Positions 19,270 through 27,398 of a DNA stretch of 64,000 nt are shown here, piece by piece. Below the pieces are notes generated by a model. That model had not been told where the DNA came from, did not search any database, and saw only the letters and a list, made by a program, of their open reading frames with translations. Within the stretch, counting starts at the first letter, position 1, and the number at the start of each line of letters is the position of its first letter. The DNA is taken from contig CAJTAT010000003.1 of the NCBI GenBank assembly GCA_910574475.1, forward strand, positions 186,001 to 250,000, written 5' to 3'. This stretch comes from Clostridia bacterium. GTDB taxonomy: Bacteria > Bacillota > Clostridia > Lachnospirales > Lachnospiraceae. The translations under genes were made by a program, and so were the position numbers.

Positions 19270-20019
19270 CTAATTTGTGAGCCAATATTGTCGGCCATCT
19301 CTGGTACGCTCCATAAATCCGTACATAATAAGGTATCGTCGAATAGTCATATAATCAGCATAAATAGGCTTGAGAATTTCATTAACTTCTTGCTCACTGT
19401 ATTTTTTTCCATATTCAAATTGTTCAGCTATTTTTCCAAGGATAACAACCTTTTTCTTTTCTTTGGGCGAAAAAGATTTTAGTACAAGAGGTTGAATACT
19501 GGAAAAAAAAGTCTCAACAATGTGTTGCTTTTCATCCTCTGTGATAAGATAGCGATCATCCACATAAATTGCATTATTATGAATGGGAATGATCTGTTCA
19601 GTGGTTGTTGGTTCATCCTCAAACACTAATTCATACATGGCTAAATAGAATTTAGCCTGTTTTGCCTTTTCCCTAAATGTAAAGCGTTGTCTACGAATTG
19701 TAGCCTCTGTTACATTTAATTTTTTTGCCATATCCTTATCAGACATTTTTGAATAGAACATAGCAAGTAAATCTCTCTGGTTTTGGGTTAGAGTATTATA
19801 CTTTGACTCCGAGCAAAGCAACTGTGTCAAATTGCTATCGTGGGACTGACTAATGTGTTTCATTACCGCAGGTTCAGCCATAAAAAAGTTTCCCTCAATT
19901 TGAAACACCTGGCCAATATTAAATACCTGCCCACAATGATTGCAGACAAAAGCATCTTGCTCCTTGTCATACTTATACCCTTTTTTGATTTCATCAAGTG
20001 TCATTTTTCCGTAGTCCAT
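19270..20019 (-). CDS. DUF2087-domain transcriptional regulator
   Basis: A 249-residue protein. Residues 20-70 carry a CxxC...H..H zinc-finger-like segment (FVCNHCGQVFN, then KHISQSH). Residues 75-120 form a LuxR-type helix-turn-helix (LTQNQRDLLAMFYSKMSDKDMAKKLNVTEATIRRQRF). The C-terminal 75 residues match the DUF2087 fold (KKVVILGKIAEQFEYGKKYSEQEVNEILKPIYADY.TIRRYLIMYGFMER). It probably controls this small three-gene operon or the VOC protein. A strong promoter lies immediately upstream. Confidence 0.82.
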   Translation of the reverse strand: MDYGKMTLDEIKKGYKYDKEQDAFVCNHCGQVFNIGQVFQIEGNFFMAEPAVMKHISQSHDSNLTQLLCSESKYNTLTQNQRDLLAMFYSKMSDKDMAKKLNVTEATIRRQRFTFREKAKQAKFYLAMYELVFEDEPTTTEQIIPIHNNAIYVDDRYLITEDEKQHIVETFFSSIQPLVLKSFSPKEKKKVVILGKIAEQFEYGKKYSEQEVNEILKPIYADYMTIRRYLIMYGFMERTRDGRQYWLTN

Positions 20020-20044
20020 ATTTCTTCTCCTTTCTTATAAACAT

Positions 20045-20073
20045 ATTATACTTTTGTTTATTATAATTGTCAA
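20045..20073 (-). promoter_or_regulatory. Strong promoter of the DUF2087-VOC-KTR operon
   Basis: Minus strand TTGACA (20068-20073) and TATAAT (20045-20050), both perfect, with a 17-base spacer. Confidence 0.85.
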
Positions 20074-20106
20074 CAAAAATGGCGAAATTAAATACTACTA
20101 AAACTG

Positions 20107-20131
20107 AAATTATGTTTCATTCACATAATTT
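20107..20131. repeat. Perfect 9-bp inverted repeat next to the truncated regulator
   Basis: AAATTATGT and ACATAATTT flank a 7-base centre. It lies at the stop of the truncated orf9-type gene. A second inverted pair, CGAAATGT/ACATTTCG, lies inside the last codons of that gene (about 20137-20158). These may mark an old insertion or deletion point. Confidence 0.5.
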
Positions 20132-20258
20132 AACCCGAAATGTAGAATGACATTTCGTCGCATACCTTTTTCCGGCTTTCCTTGCGCCCTTTCCGGGCTG
20201 TCTTAATTGCTTCCCCAAAAGCCTTAAAGTCGTATCGTGGTACTGGTCTTTTTGCCAT
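20130..20258 (-). pseudogene. Truncated orf9-type HTH regulator of a Tn916-like element
   Basis: A 42-codon reading frame begins AKRPVPRYDFKAFGEAIK and continues to RKKVCDEM. This matches the N-terminus of the Cro/CI-type regulator (Tn916 Orf9 family), which is normally about 70-120 residues and continues with a helix-turn-helix and an ANIENKG motif. Here the sequence reaches only YIS after DEM and stops, so the DNA-binding half is lost. In Tn916 this gene faces away from orf7-orf8-xis-int, the same orientation as here. The family assignment is from memory of the conserved N-terminus. Confidence 0.72.
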
Positions 20259-20359
20259 ATTCATTCACCCTATTACATTTTACTGTTCACCTTTCTTTTT
20301 GGATATGTCTACACAGTACCTATCAATAGCTTAAATAATTCCTATTTCTGCATAGAAAC

Positions 20360-20414
20360 TTTACATCAATTTTATAATGCCGCGATATTGGATTTGATTT
20401 TTGTCCTGTATGAT
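20360..20414 (+). promoter_or_regulatory. Pho-box-type promoter of the pst operon
   Basis: Half-sites recur every 11 bases: TTTACAT (20360-20366), TTTATAA (20371), GCGATAT (20382), TTTGATT (20393). A -10-like TATGAT follows at 20409-20414. The 11-base period is the PhoB/PhoP operator geometry. The likely regulator is the PhoB homologue encoded in the same operon. A near copy lies at 26977. Confidence 0.7.
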
Positions 20415-20461
20415 ATAGCTGTAAACTTCAAGAAAAACAAAAAGCAAAGGAGATTCAAAAA

Positions 20462-21355
20462 ATGAAAACATCAAAAAAATACTTGGCATTTGCCCTTATG
20501 AGTGTTCTAATGCTGTCTGCATTAACGGGGTGCAGTAATAAGAACGAGGGCGATTCAGCCAAATTTGACACAGCAAGAGAGATCAATGTACTTACCCGCG
20601 AAGATGGCTCGGGGACACGCGGCGCGTTCATAGAGCTGTTTGGAATCGAGCAGAAAAATGAAGCGGGAGAAAAAATCGACTATACAGCAGACACCGCCGC
20701 CGTTACAAATTCTACGTCTGTTATGATGACAACGGTTGCCGGGGATTTATACTCTATCGGATATATTTCTCTTGGCTCCATGAATGATACTGTAAAGGCG
20801 ATTCAGATCGACGGCTGCGAAGCAACGATTGAAAATATCAAAAATGGTACATATAAGATTGCGCGTCCCTTTAACATTGCGACAAAGGACGGTTTAAGTG
20901 ACACAGCGCAGGATTTTATCGACTTCATTATGAGTGCGGACGGTCAAGCAGTGATTGAAGAAAATGGATATATTTCTGTATCTGACGCGGGAAGTTACAG
21001 CGGGGAAATGGATTCGGGCAAAATTATTGTAGCGGGTTCCAGCTCTGTCACCCCGGTTATGGAAAAACTCAAAGAAGCCTATCTTGAGAGAAATCCGGGC
21101 GTTACGATTGAGATACAGCAAAATGATTCTTCTACTGGTATGTCTGACACAATAGACGGAACCTGCGATATAGGCATGGCTTCCCGTGAGCTGAAAGATT
21201 CCGAAATGGAAAAAGGACTGACCGCTACCGTAATTGCAATGGACGGTATTACAGTGATTGTTAATAATGACTGTCCCATAAATAATCTTACAAGTGAACA
21301 GGTAAAAGATATTTTTATGGGTAATGCGATTCGTTGGAGTGAAATATCACAGTAG
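20462..21355 (+). CDS. pstS: Phosphate ABC transporter substrate-binding lipoprotein
   Basis: A 297-residue exported lipoprotein that binds inorganic phosphate for PstCAB. The signal peptide has a lipobox LSALTGC with Cys24. The half with REDGSGTRGAF (near residue 48), which normally lies in the middle of PstS, comes first here. The half beginning GKIIVAGSSSVTPVMEKL (near 183), which normally starts the mature protein, comes second, ending with IGMASRELKDSE and ITVIVNNDCPI. The domains are thus permuted, an order I recall in other Clostridia. AAAGGAG is the ribosome binding site. Confidence 0.88.
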   Translation: MKTSKKYLAFALMSVLMLSALTGCSNKNEGDSAKFDTAREINVLTREDGSGTRGAFIELFGIEQKNEAGEKIDYTADTAAVTNSTSVMMTTVAGDLYSIGYISLGSMNDTVKAIQIDGCEATIENIKNGTYKIARPFNIATKDGLSDTAQDFIDFIMSADGQAVIEENGYISVSDAGSYSGEMDSGKIIVAGSSSVTPVMEKLKEAYLERNPGVTIEIQQNDSSTGMSDTIDGTCDIGMASRELKDSEMEKGLTATVIAMDGITVIVNNDCPINNLTSEQVKDIFMGNAIRWSEISQ

Positions 21356-21363
21356 GATTTTAA

Positions 21364-21395
21364 GGGGCTGCGGTAAGAAAGCCGCCGCCCCTTTT
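21364..21395 (+). terminator. Intercistronic hairpin between pstS and pstC
   Basis: GGGGCTGCGG (21364-21373) and CCGCCGCCCC (21382-21391), with one mismatch, followed by TTTT. It is probably a partial terminator or 3' stabiliser that makes the binding protein more abundant than the membrane subunits. Confidence 0.65.
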
Positions 21396-21412
21396 CAATA
21401 AGGAGCATGATT

Positions 21413-22261
21413 ATGAAGAATATAAAAGAAAAAGTGATGAAACTGCTTTTTTTCTTGACAGCCCTTGTTTCCATAGCAGCGGTAATTCTAATCTGCATAT
21501 TCCTGTTTGCAAGCGGTATCCCTGCAATAAAAGAAATAGGCGTTTTCAAATTTTTGCTGGGTACAAGATGGAAACCCGCAAATAATCTCTATGGGATTCT
21601 CCCTATGATCGTCGGCTCTCTCTATGTAACAGCCGGGGCACTGATCATTGGCGTACCGATTGGAATATTGACAGCAGTGTTCATGGCAAGGTTTGCTCCG
21701 AAAAGTATCTATCGGCCTATGAAGGCTGCGGTTCATCTGATGGCGGGGATCCCGTCAGTTGTGTACGGTTTTTTCGGATTGGTAGTCTTAGTGCCTTTCA
21801 TTCGGGAAACCTTTGGCGAGGGCGGGATGAGTGTCCTTACCGCTTCCGTCCTGTTGGGGCTGATGATCTTACCTACCATTATCAGCGTTTCGGAAGCTTC
21901 GATCCAGGCTGTCCCGGAAAGCTACTATGAGGGCGGGCTTGCTCTTGGAGCTTCCCATGAAAGAAGCGTATTCTTTACAGTTCTCCCCGCGGCGAAAAGC
22001 GGAATCTTTGCCGGGGTTGTATTGGGGATTGGGCGGGCAGTCGGTGAAACAATGGCGGTTATGATGGTTGCCGGAAATCAACCGGCCATTCCGGACAGTA
22101 TGCTTTCCGGCGTTCGGACACTGACCACAAACATTGTATTGGAAATGGGATATTCTACGGATTTACACCGTGAAGCGTTAATTGGTACGGCTGTTGTCCT
22201 GTTTGTTTTCATTCTCATTATCAATCTGTCCCTCTCCCTGTGGGGAAGGAGGGTGAAATAA
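21413..22261 (+). CDS. pstC: Phosphate ABC transporter permease PstC
   Basis: A 282-residue permease with six transmembrane segments, one half of the phosphate channel with PstA. Visible signatures are FLLGTRWKP near the N-terminus, MAGIPSVVYGFFGL near 110, and the EAA loop YYEGGLALGASHERSVFFTVLPAAKSGIFAG near 170. The frame has ATGs at 21407 and 21413; AAGGAG is 7 bases from the second and almost touches the first, so the second is preferred. It runs into pstA without a gap. Confidence 0.93.
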   Translation: MKNIKEKVMKLLFFLTALVSIAAVILICIFLFASGIPAIKEIGVFKFLLGTRWKPANNLYGILPMIVGSLYVTAGALIIGVPIGILTAVFMARFAPKSIYRPMKAAVHLMAGIPSVVYGFFGLVVLVPFIRETFGEGGMSVLTASVLLGLMILPTIISVSEASIQAVPESYYEGGLALGASHERSVFFTVLPAAKSGIFAGVVLGIGRAVGETMAVMMVAGNQPAIPDSMLSGVRTLTTNIVLEMGYSTDLHREALIGTAVVLFVFILIINLSLSLWGRRVK

Positions 22262-23128
22262 ATGGTTGGAAAATTGAAACGGAAATGGTGCGCATACAGA
22301 CGCGACCCTAAATCTTTTGTTCTCTTTCTTTCTGTATGCCTTGCAGCATTGATTACAATGCTTGCGCTTATTTTTATTATTGCATACATATTGATAAAAG
22401 GGATTCCAAATTTAACGCTGGATTTATTTGACAGCAAATATACAACAGAAAATGTGTCCCTGCTTCCGGCACTTATCAATACACTGTTCATTATGCTGCT
22501 TTCCCTGCTGTTTGCGGTTCCCGTAGGAATTGGTGCTGCAATTTATCTGACAGAATACGCAAGACGGGGAAATAAGCTGGTTCATATCGTAGGTATTACC
22601 GCTGAAACATTGTCCGGGATTCCGTCAATCGTTTATGGGCTGTTCGGTTCCCTTTTCTTCGTGAAATATCTTGGGCTGGGGTTGTCTTTGCTGTCCGGGG
22701 CTTTGACATTAAGCATTATGATTTTGCCGCTTATTATGCGGACAACAGAAGAAGCCTTGCGAAGCGTTCCCGACAGTTACCGCGAGGGCAGCTTCGGGCT
22801 TGGAGCCGGAAAGCTACGAACCGTATTCTCTATTGTCCTGCCCTGCGCCGTTCCGGGTATCTTGTCCGGCGTTATTCTTGGAATCGGGCGTATCGTCGGG
22901 GAATCGGCGGCACTGATCTTTACTTCCGGAACCGTTGCAGAAATAGCAACAAGTATTTTTTCGTCGGCAAGAACTTTATCCGTCCATATGTATTCTATTT
23001 CGGGTGAGGGACTGTATATCAAGCAGACTTACGCAACTGCGGTTGTATTATTGGTTGTTGTCATTCTGATAAATGCACTTTCTGGGTTTGTGGCAAAAAA
23101 GATAGGAGGTAAAAACACAGATGGATAA
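22262..23128 (+). CDS. pstA: Phosphate ABC transporter permease PstA
   Basis: A 288-residue permease, partner of PstC. Six membrane segments are expected. Family motifs are [27 protein letters not shown] and the EAA loop [31 protein letters not shown]. The ATG follows the pstC stop directly, and the 3' end overlaps pstB by 8 bases, showing tight translational coupling. Confidence 0.94.
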   Translation: MVGKLKRKWCAYRRDPKSFVLFLSVCLAALITMLALIFIIAYILIKGIPNLTLDLFDSKYTTENVSLLPALINTLFIMLLSLLFAVPVGIGAAIYLTEYARRGNKLVHIVGITAETLSGIPSIVYGLFGSLFFVKYLGLGLSLLSGALTLSIMILPLIMRTTEEALRSVPDSYREGSFGLGAGKLRTVFSIVLPCAVPGILSGVILGIGRIVGESAALIFTSGTVAEIATSIFSSARTLSVHMYSISGEGLYIKQTYATAVVLLVVVILINALSGFVAKKIGGKNTDG

Positions 23129-23870
23129 AATCGTGGTTGAGGATTTGGATTTATTCTACGGAAACTTTCAAGCCTTGAAAAAAATAAATGTGGCGTTTAA
23201 GGAACACGAAATTACCGCGCTGATCGGACCGTCGGGCTGCGGTAAATCGACATTATTAAAAACATTGAACCGAATGAATGACTTGGTGGAGGGCTGCCAC
23301 ATCAAAGGGACTATCCGTTTAGACGGTGAAGATATTTATGGAAATATGGATATTAACCTACTGCGTAAACGTGTGGGAATGGTATTTCAAAAACCGAATC
23401 CGTTCCCTATGAGCATTTATGACAATGTTGCCTTTGGAGCAAGGACGCATGGTATCCGTTCTAAAGCTGCGCTGGACGAAATTGTAGAGCGTTCCTTAAA
23501 AGGGGCGGCAATTTGGGACGAGGTAAAAGACAGGCTGAAAAAATCTGCGCTTGGTATGTCGGGCGGTCAACAGCAGCGTCTTTGCATTGCCCGCGCTTTG
23601 GCAGTGGAGCCGGAAGTTTTGTTGATGGACGAACCGACTAGCGCACTTGACCCTATTTCTACGGCAAAGGTAGAGGAACTTGCCGCAGAATTAAAAAAGG
23701 ACTATACCATTGTCATTGTGACACATAATATGCAGCAAGCACTCCGAATTTCCGACAGGACAGCGTTTTTCCTGCTTGGGGAAATGGTGGAGTTTGGAGA
23801 AACAGAAAAATTATTCTCCATGCCGCAGGACAAGCGGACAGAGGATTATATTACGGGGAGGTTTGGATAA
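23121..23870 (+). CDS. pstB: Phosphate ABC transporter ATPase PstB
   Basis: A 249-residue ATPase. Walker [20 protein letters not shown] near residue 32, Q-loop [18 protein letters not shown] near 89, signature [18 protein letters not shown] near 146, Walker [14 protein letters not shown] near 170 and the switch His in [18 protein letters not shown] is diagnostic for PstB. AGGAGG is the ribosome binding site inside the end of pstA. Confidence 0.97.
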   Translation: MDKIVVEDLDLFYGNFQALKKINVAFKEHEITALIGPSGCGKSTLLKTLNRMNDLVEGCHIKGTIRLDGEDIYGNMDINLLRKRVGMVFQKPNPFPMSIYDNVAFGARTHGIRSKAALDEIVERSLKGAAIWDEVKDRLKKSALGMSGGQQQRLCIARALAVEPEVLLMDEPTSALDPISTAKVEELAAELKKDYTIVIVTHNMQQALRISDRTAFFLLGEMVEFGETEKLFSMPQDKRTEDYITGRFG

Positions 23871-24511
23871 TGCGCCTAAAATTTGATGAACAGTTAGATT
23901 TATTAAATAAAGAGTTGATTACAATGGGGGCTTTTTGTGAAAATGCGATTGCTATGTCCGCAAAAGCTCTGACAGAGGGGAATCCCGCGCTTGCAAAGGC
24001 TGTTCCCGATCTCTCTGTTCAGATAGACCACAAGGAGCGCGAAATTGAAACTATGTGTCTAAAGCTACTCTTACAGCAGCAGCCCGTGGCAAAAGATTTG
24101 AGGGTTGTATCGTCCGCGCTGAAAATGGTGACAGATATGGCAAGAATCGGAGATCAATCCGCAGACATAGCGGAAATTATCACATTAGCCAATATCCACG
24201 CCACCGACGACACACAAGTTATCCATGATATGTCGGTTGCTGTCATTAAAATGGTAACGGACAGTATTGACGCTTTTGTGAAAAAGGATATGCAGATGGC
24301 GAAAGCCGTGATAGATTATGATGATGTGGTGGATTCCTTTTTCGATAAGGTGAAGAAAATGCTGATTGAACTTTTCAGCAAGCCCGAAACAGACGGTGAG
24401 TATGCCATAGACCTGTTAATGATTGCAAAATATTTTGAACGTATCGGAGATCATGCGGTCAATATTGCAAAATGGGTTCTGTTCTCAATCACAGGGAACA
24501 AAGAGGGGTGA
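23870..24511 (+). CDS. phoU: Phosphate transport regulator PhoU
   Basis: A 213-residue all-helical PhoU with two three-helix repeats. Each holds the metal-binding E/DxxxD pattern: KMVTDMARIGDQSADIAE near 90-105 and MIAKYFERIGDHAVNIAKW near 185-205. PhoU links the PstSCAB transporter to the PhoR kinase and damps Pho activation when phosphate is plentiful. Its ATG overlaps the pstB stop (TAATG). Confidence 0.95.
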   Translation: MRLKFDEQLDLLNKELITMGAFCENAIAMSAKALTEGNPALAKAVPDLSVQIDHKEREIETMCLKLLLQQQPVAKDLRVVSSALKMVTDMARIGDQSADIAEIITLANIHATDDTQVIHDMSVAVIKMVTDSIDAFVKKDMQMAKAVIDYDDVVDSFFDKVKKMLIELFSKPETDGEYAIDLLMIAKYFERIGDHAVNIAKWVLFSITGNKEG

Positions 24512-24594
24512 ACATACCGCCATTGATGAAATATAGGTAATATGGTATGATTGAGTTCGGAATATTGCCACAGGAAAGAAAGGAGCAGATTTAC

Positions 24595-25269
24595 ATGATT
24601 TATTGTGTTGAGGACGACAGCTCTATCCGTGATCTGATGATATACACATTAAATTCTGCCGGATTTGAAGCAAAAGGTTTTGACGGCGCGGACACCCTTT
24701 TTGACGCTTTGCAGACAGAAAAACCCCAGCTTATTATGCTTGATATAATGCTTCCCGGCGAAGATGGCATTTCCATATTGAAAAAGCTGCGTATGCAGGG
24801 GACGACAGAGGATATTCCTGTTATTATGGCAACAGCCAAAGGAACCGAATACGACAAAGTAACCGGGCTTGACTTGGGAGCTGATGATTACCTTGCAAAG
24901 CCGTTTGGCATGATGGAAATGATTTCCCGTGTGAAAGCGGTATTGCGCCGTACAAGCCCGAAAGAAGAAACAAAAAAGCTAAAAATTGGAAATTTAGAAT
25001 TGAATTTGGAAACATATATTGTACTTGTAAACAACGAACGGGTTCAGTTGACACTGAAAGAACATAAGCTGCTCCATACTTTTATGGAAAACCCCGGACG
25101 GGTGTTTACACGCGATCAGCTTCTTGAAATGATATGGGGCATTGACTACATAGGAGAAACCCGAACCGTAGATGTTCACATTGGAACACTCCGAACAAAA
25201 TTAGGCGAATGTGGGAGCTATATTGAAACGGTACGGGGAGTTGGGTATCGAATGGAGGGGGAAGTATGA
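24595..25269 (+). CDS. PhoB/PhoP-type response regulator
   Basis: A 224-residue OmpR-family regulator. The receiver domain has EDDSSIRDLM at the start, phospho-acceptor Asp in LIMLDIMLPGEDG and Lys in DYLAKPFG. The winged-helix DNA-binding domain ends TRTVDVHIGTLRTKLGECGSYIETVRGVGYRM. AAAGGAG lies 10 bases before the ATG at 24595; the frame is open 16 codons further without support. It is predicted to bind the two Pho-box promoters that bracket this operon. Its stop overlaps the kinase start as ATGA. Confidence 0.92.
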   Translation: MIYCVEDDSSIRDLMIYTLNSAGFEAKGFDGADTLFDALQTEKPQLIMLDIMLPGEDGISILKKLRMQGTTEDIPVIMATAKGTEYDKVTGLDLGADDYLAKPFGMMEMISRVKAVLRRTSPKEETKKLKIGNLELNLETYIVLVNNERVQLTLKEHKLLHTFMENPGRVFTRDQLLEMIWGIDYIGETRTVDVHIGTLRTKLGECGSYIETVRGVGYRMEGEV

Positions 25270-26921
25270 CGAAACGAATTTTTCGTTCAATCTGCCTTGT
25301 CGCATTGACTGTTTTTCTTGCGTCTGTTGTCCTGTTCATGGGTGTTCTGTATGAATACTTTTCAAATGTTGAACAGACACAGCTAAAAATGCAGACAACC
25401 CTTGCCGCACAGGGCGTTACAAATGAGGGCATTGATTATTTCCATGATTTGAAAGTGAAAAATTATCGTATATCATGGATTGATACAGAGGGAAATGTTA
25501 TTTTTGATAGTGCGTCTGATACTGCGGAAATGGAAAATCATTTAGAGCGGGAAGAAGTGCGGGAAGCCCTTTCTTCGGGCTATGGTGAAAGTAAACGGTA
25601 TTCTGCTACTTTGATGGAGCGTTCGTTTTATTCCGCGCAGAAACTTGATGATGGCACTGTATTACGGCTTTCCATATCTCAAAATTCTATTTTGACGCTC
25701 CTTTTAGGTATGACACAGCCGATTTGCATTATATTTGTGATCGCGCTGATTCTTTCCATTGTTTTAGCTATTCAAGTTTCAAAAAAAATAGTAAAGCCAT
25801 TAAATGAAATTGATCTTGATAATCCGTTGTCAAATGAGGGCTATGATGAGCTTTCCCCTTTTTTACGGCGTATTGACAGCCAGCAAAGACAGCTACGGGG
25901 GCAGAAAGCCGAGCTTCTCCAAAAAGAGAATGAATTAAATACGATTATCGGCAGCATGAATGAGGGCATGATTCTCCTAAATCAAAAAGGGAAAATTATC
26001 AGTATAAACCCTGCGGCAAGAAAACTGTTGGACGCTGGCACAGACTGTATCGGTTCTGATATGCTGTCCTTATGCCGTAATCTTGAATTGCAGGAAATCC
26101 TTACGAAAGCCTTGCACGGAGAACGGGGCGAAAACATTATCCGGCTACATGGAGAAAGCTATCAAATTGACGCTGACCCGATCACTTCTGAAAACATTGT
26201 GAAAGGAGCCGCGCTTTTCTTTTTCAATGTGACAGAAAAAGAAAAAGCGGAACAGATACGGCGCGAATTTACCGCTAATGTGTCCCATGAATTAAAAACC
26301 CCGCTTCACTCCATTTCCGGGTATGCGGAGCTTTTGAAAAACGATATGGTAAAGGAGAATGATAAAATACCCTTTGCCGGAAAGATTTATGATGAAGCCG
26401 GACGAATGATACGGCTTGTGGAGGACATTATCAGTCTTTCGCACCTTGACGAAGGTGCGGACGATATGCAGAGAGAAAATATCGACCTATACACATTGGC
26501 AGAAAAGGCGGTACAGAGCTTAGAGCCACAGGCAGATACCGTATGTGTTGCATTGGAGCTTTCCGGCGTTCCGGCTCCCCTTAACGGCATACCACAGCTT
26601 TTATACAGTGTGATTTATAATCTTTGTGACAATGCGATTAAGTATAACCATGAAAACGGAAAAGTAATGGTGAACATACAGAATGAAAACGGCATGGTAG
26701 TTTTATCAGTGGAGGACACGGGGATAGGAATTGCACCCGAACATCAAGAGCGGATTTTTGAGCGTTTCTATCGTGTTGATAAGAGCCATTCTAAGGCAGT
26801 AGGGGGAACCGGGCTTGGGCTTTCTATTGTGAAACACGCCGCTAAAATCCATAATGCTAAAGTTGATGTAAAAAGTCATGTCGGAAAAGGCACGACGGTT
26901 ATTGTAACATTTCCAAAATGA
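25266..26921 (+). CDS. PhoR-type sensor histidine kinase
   Basis: A 551-residue kinase. Membrane segments at about residues 8-28 and 150-170 enclose an extracytoplasmic sensor region; HAMP-like and PAS (ELNTIIGSMNEGMILLNQ) segments follow. The H box is REFTANVSHELKTPLHS, the N box YNLCDNAIKYN, and G boxes are VEDTGIGIAPEHQERIFERFYRVD and GGTGLGLSIVKHA. With the adjacent PhoB-type regulator and PhoU it forms the phosphate-starvation signalling set. A strong terminator follows. Confidence 0.93.
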   Translation: MTKRIFRSICLVALTVFLASVVLFMGVLYEYFSNVEQTQLKMQTTLAAQGVTNEGIDYFHDLKVKNYRISWIDTEGNVIFDSASDTAEMENHLEREEVREALSSGYGESKRYSATLMERSFYSAQKLDDGTVLRLSISQNSILTLLLGMTQPICIIFVIALILSIVLAIQVSKKIVKPLNEIDLDNPLSNEGYDELSPFLRRIDSQQRQLRGQKAELLQKENELNTIIGSMNEGMILLNQKGKIISINPAARKLLDAGTDCIGSDMLSLCRNLELQEILTKALHGERGENIIRLHGESYQIDADPITSENIVKGAALFFFNVTEKEKAEQIRREFTANVSHELKTPLHSISGYAELLKNDMVKENDKIPFAGKIYDEAGRMIRLVEDIISLSHLDEGADDMQRENIDLYTLAEKAVQSLEPQADTVCVALELSGVPAPLNGIPQLLYSVIYNLCDNAIKYNHENGKVMVNIQNENGMVVLSVEDTGIGIAPEHQERIFERFYRVDKSHSKAVGGTGLGLSIVKHAAKIHNAKVDVKSHVGKGTTVIVTFPK

Positions 26922-26947
26922 AACATTAAATTGTATAACCATTTTTC

Positions 26948-26974
26948 AAAAAAGCTGCATACGGCAGCTTTTTT
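26948..26974 (+). terminator. Terminator of the pst-pho operon
   Basis: AAAAAAGCTGC and GCAGCTTTTTT form a compact hairpin with a T-run, 26 bases after the kinase stop. Confidence 0.9.
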
Positions 26975-26976
26975 GT

Positions 26977-27029
26977 TTTACATGGATTTTACAATTTCAA
27001 GATATTGGATTTGATGTTGACTTGATAAT
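26977..27029 (+). promoter_or_regulatory. Second Pho-box-type promoter, facing the recombination module
   Basis: TTTACAT (26977) and TTTACAA (26988) are an 11-base direct repeat, followed in phase by AAGATAT (26999) and TTTGATG (27010). GATAAT at 27024-27029 serves as -10. It shares 15 identical bases (GATATTGGATTTGAT) and the whole layout with the pstS promoter. A 13-codon frame (27050-27091) starting EIPANAGKDK and then a terminator-like hairpin follow. Confidence 0.65.
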
Positions 27030-27132
27030 ATCTAAATAAAACAAAAGAAATGGAAATACCTGCCAATGCGGGAAAAGACAAAAACCGCTGACAGGTAGGA
27101 TTTTTGCGTTCATTTTCAAGAATCAACATAAT

Positions 27133-27170
27133 CGGTGGTTTTGAAAAATCAAAGCCGCCGTTTCTTTTTT
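27133..27170 (+). terminator. Terminator-like hairpin after the second Pho promoter
   Basis: CGGTGGTTTTGA (27133-27144) and TCAAAGCCGCCG (27149-27160) pair with G-T wobbles and are followed by TTTCTTTTTT. With the preceding 13-codon frame (27050-27091) it could be a leader attenuator or the end of a lost gene. Confidence 0.7.
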
Positions 27171-27231
27171 ATCTTCTCAAGGAATGACGCGGTTTCACTG
27201 TTAAAAGCGGCGGCTAAAGGAGGTAGCCGCC

Positions 27232-27342
27232 ATGAAGCACATACCCTATCGACAAAATCCGACGGTCATTGACATATCAAAAAAAGCCCGTCCACCGCCG
27301 GGGGAAATTCTACCCATGAATACGAACTCTCTAATCAACTGA
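27232..27342 (+). CDS. Small 36-residue protein of unknown function
   Basis: A short frame starting KHIPYRQNPTVIDISKKARP and ending MNTNSLIN. Its ribosome binding site AAAGGAGGT lies exactly in the loop of a 7-bp perfect hairpin (GGCGGCT 27209-27215 with AGCCGCC 27225-27231), with the ATG directly after the stem. A terminator-like hairpin follows at about 27364-27394. The strong site supports translation. No family was recognised; it may be a truncated or regulatory peptide of the element. Confidence 0.5.
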   Translation: MKHIPYRQNPTVIDISKKARPPPGEILPMNTNSLIN

Positions 27343-27363
27343 ATACTGCTTACAATTCCTCTA

Positions 27364-27398
27364 CGTCCGTCTGCAACTTTGTAGACGGGCGTTTTGTG
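27364..27398 (+). terminator. Hairpin with T-run after the small ORF
   Basis: CGTCCGTCT and AGACGGGCG arms (one wobble) are followed by TTTTGTG. A probable intrinsic terminator or attenuator before the sigma-factor gene. Confidence 0.6.

Noticed and set aside
27050..27091. A 13-codon frame after the second Pho promoter, as a real gene
   Set aside because: The ribosome binding site is weak and it is very short; kept only as a possible leader peptide in the promoter entry.
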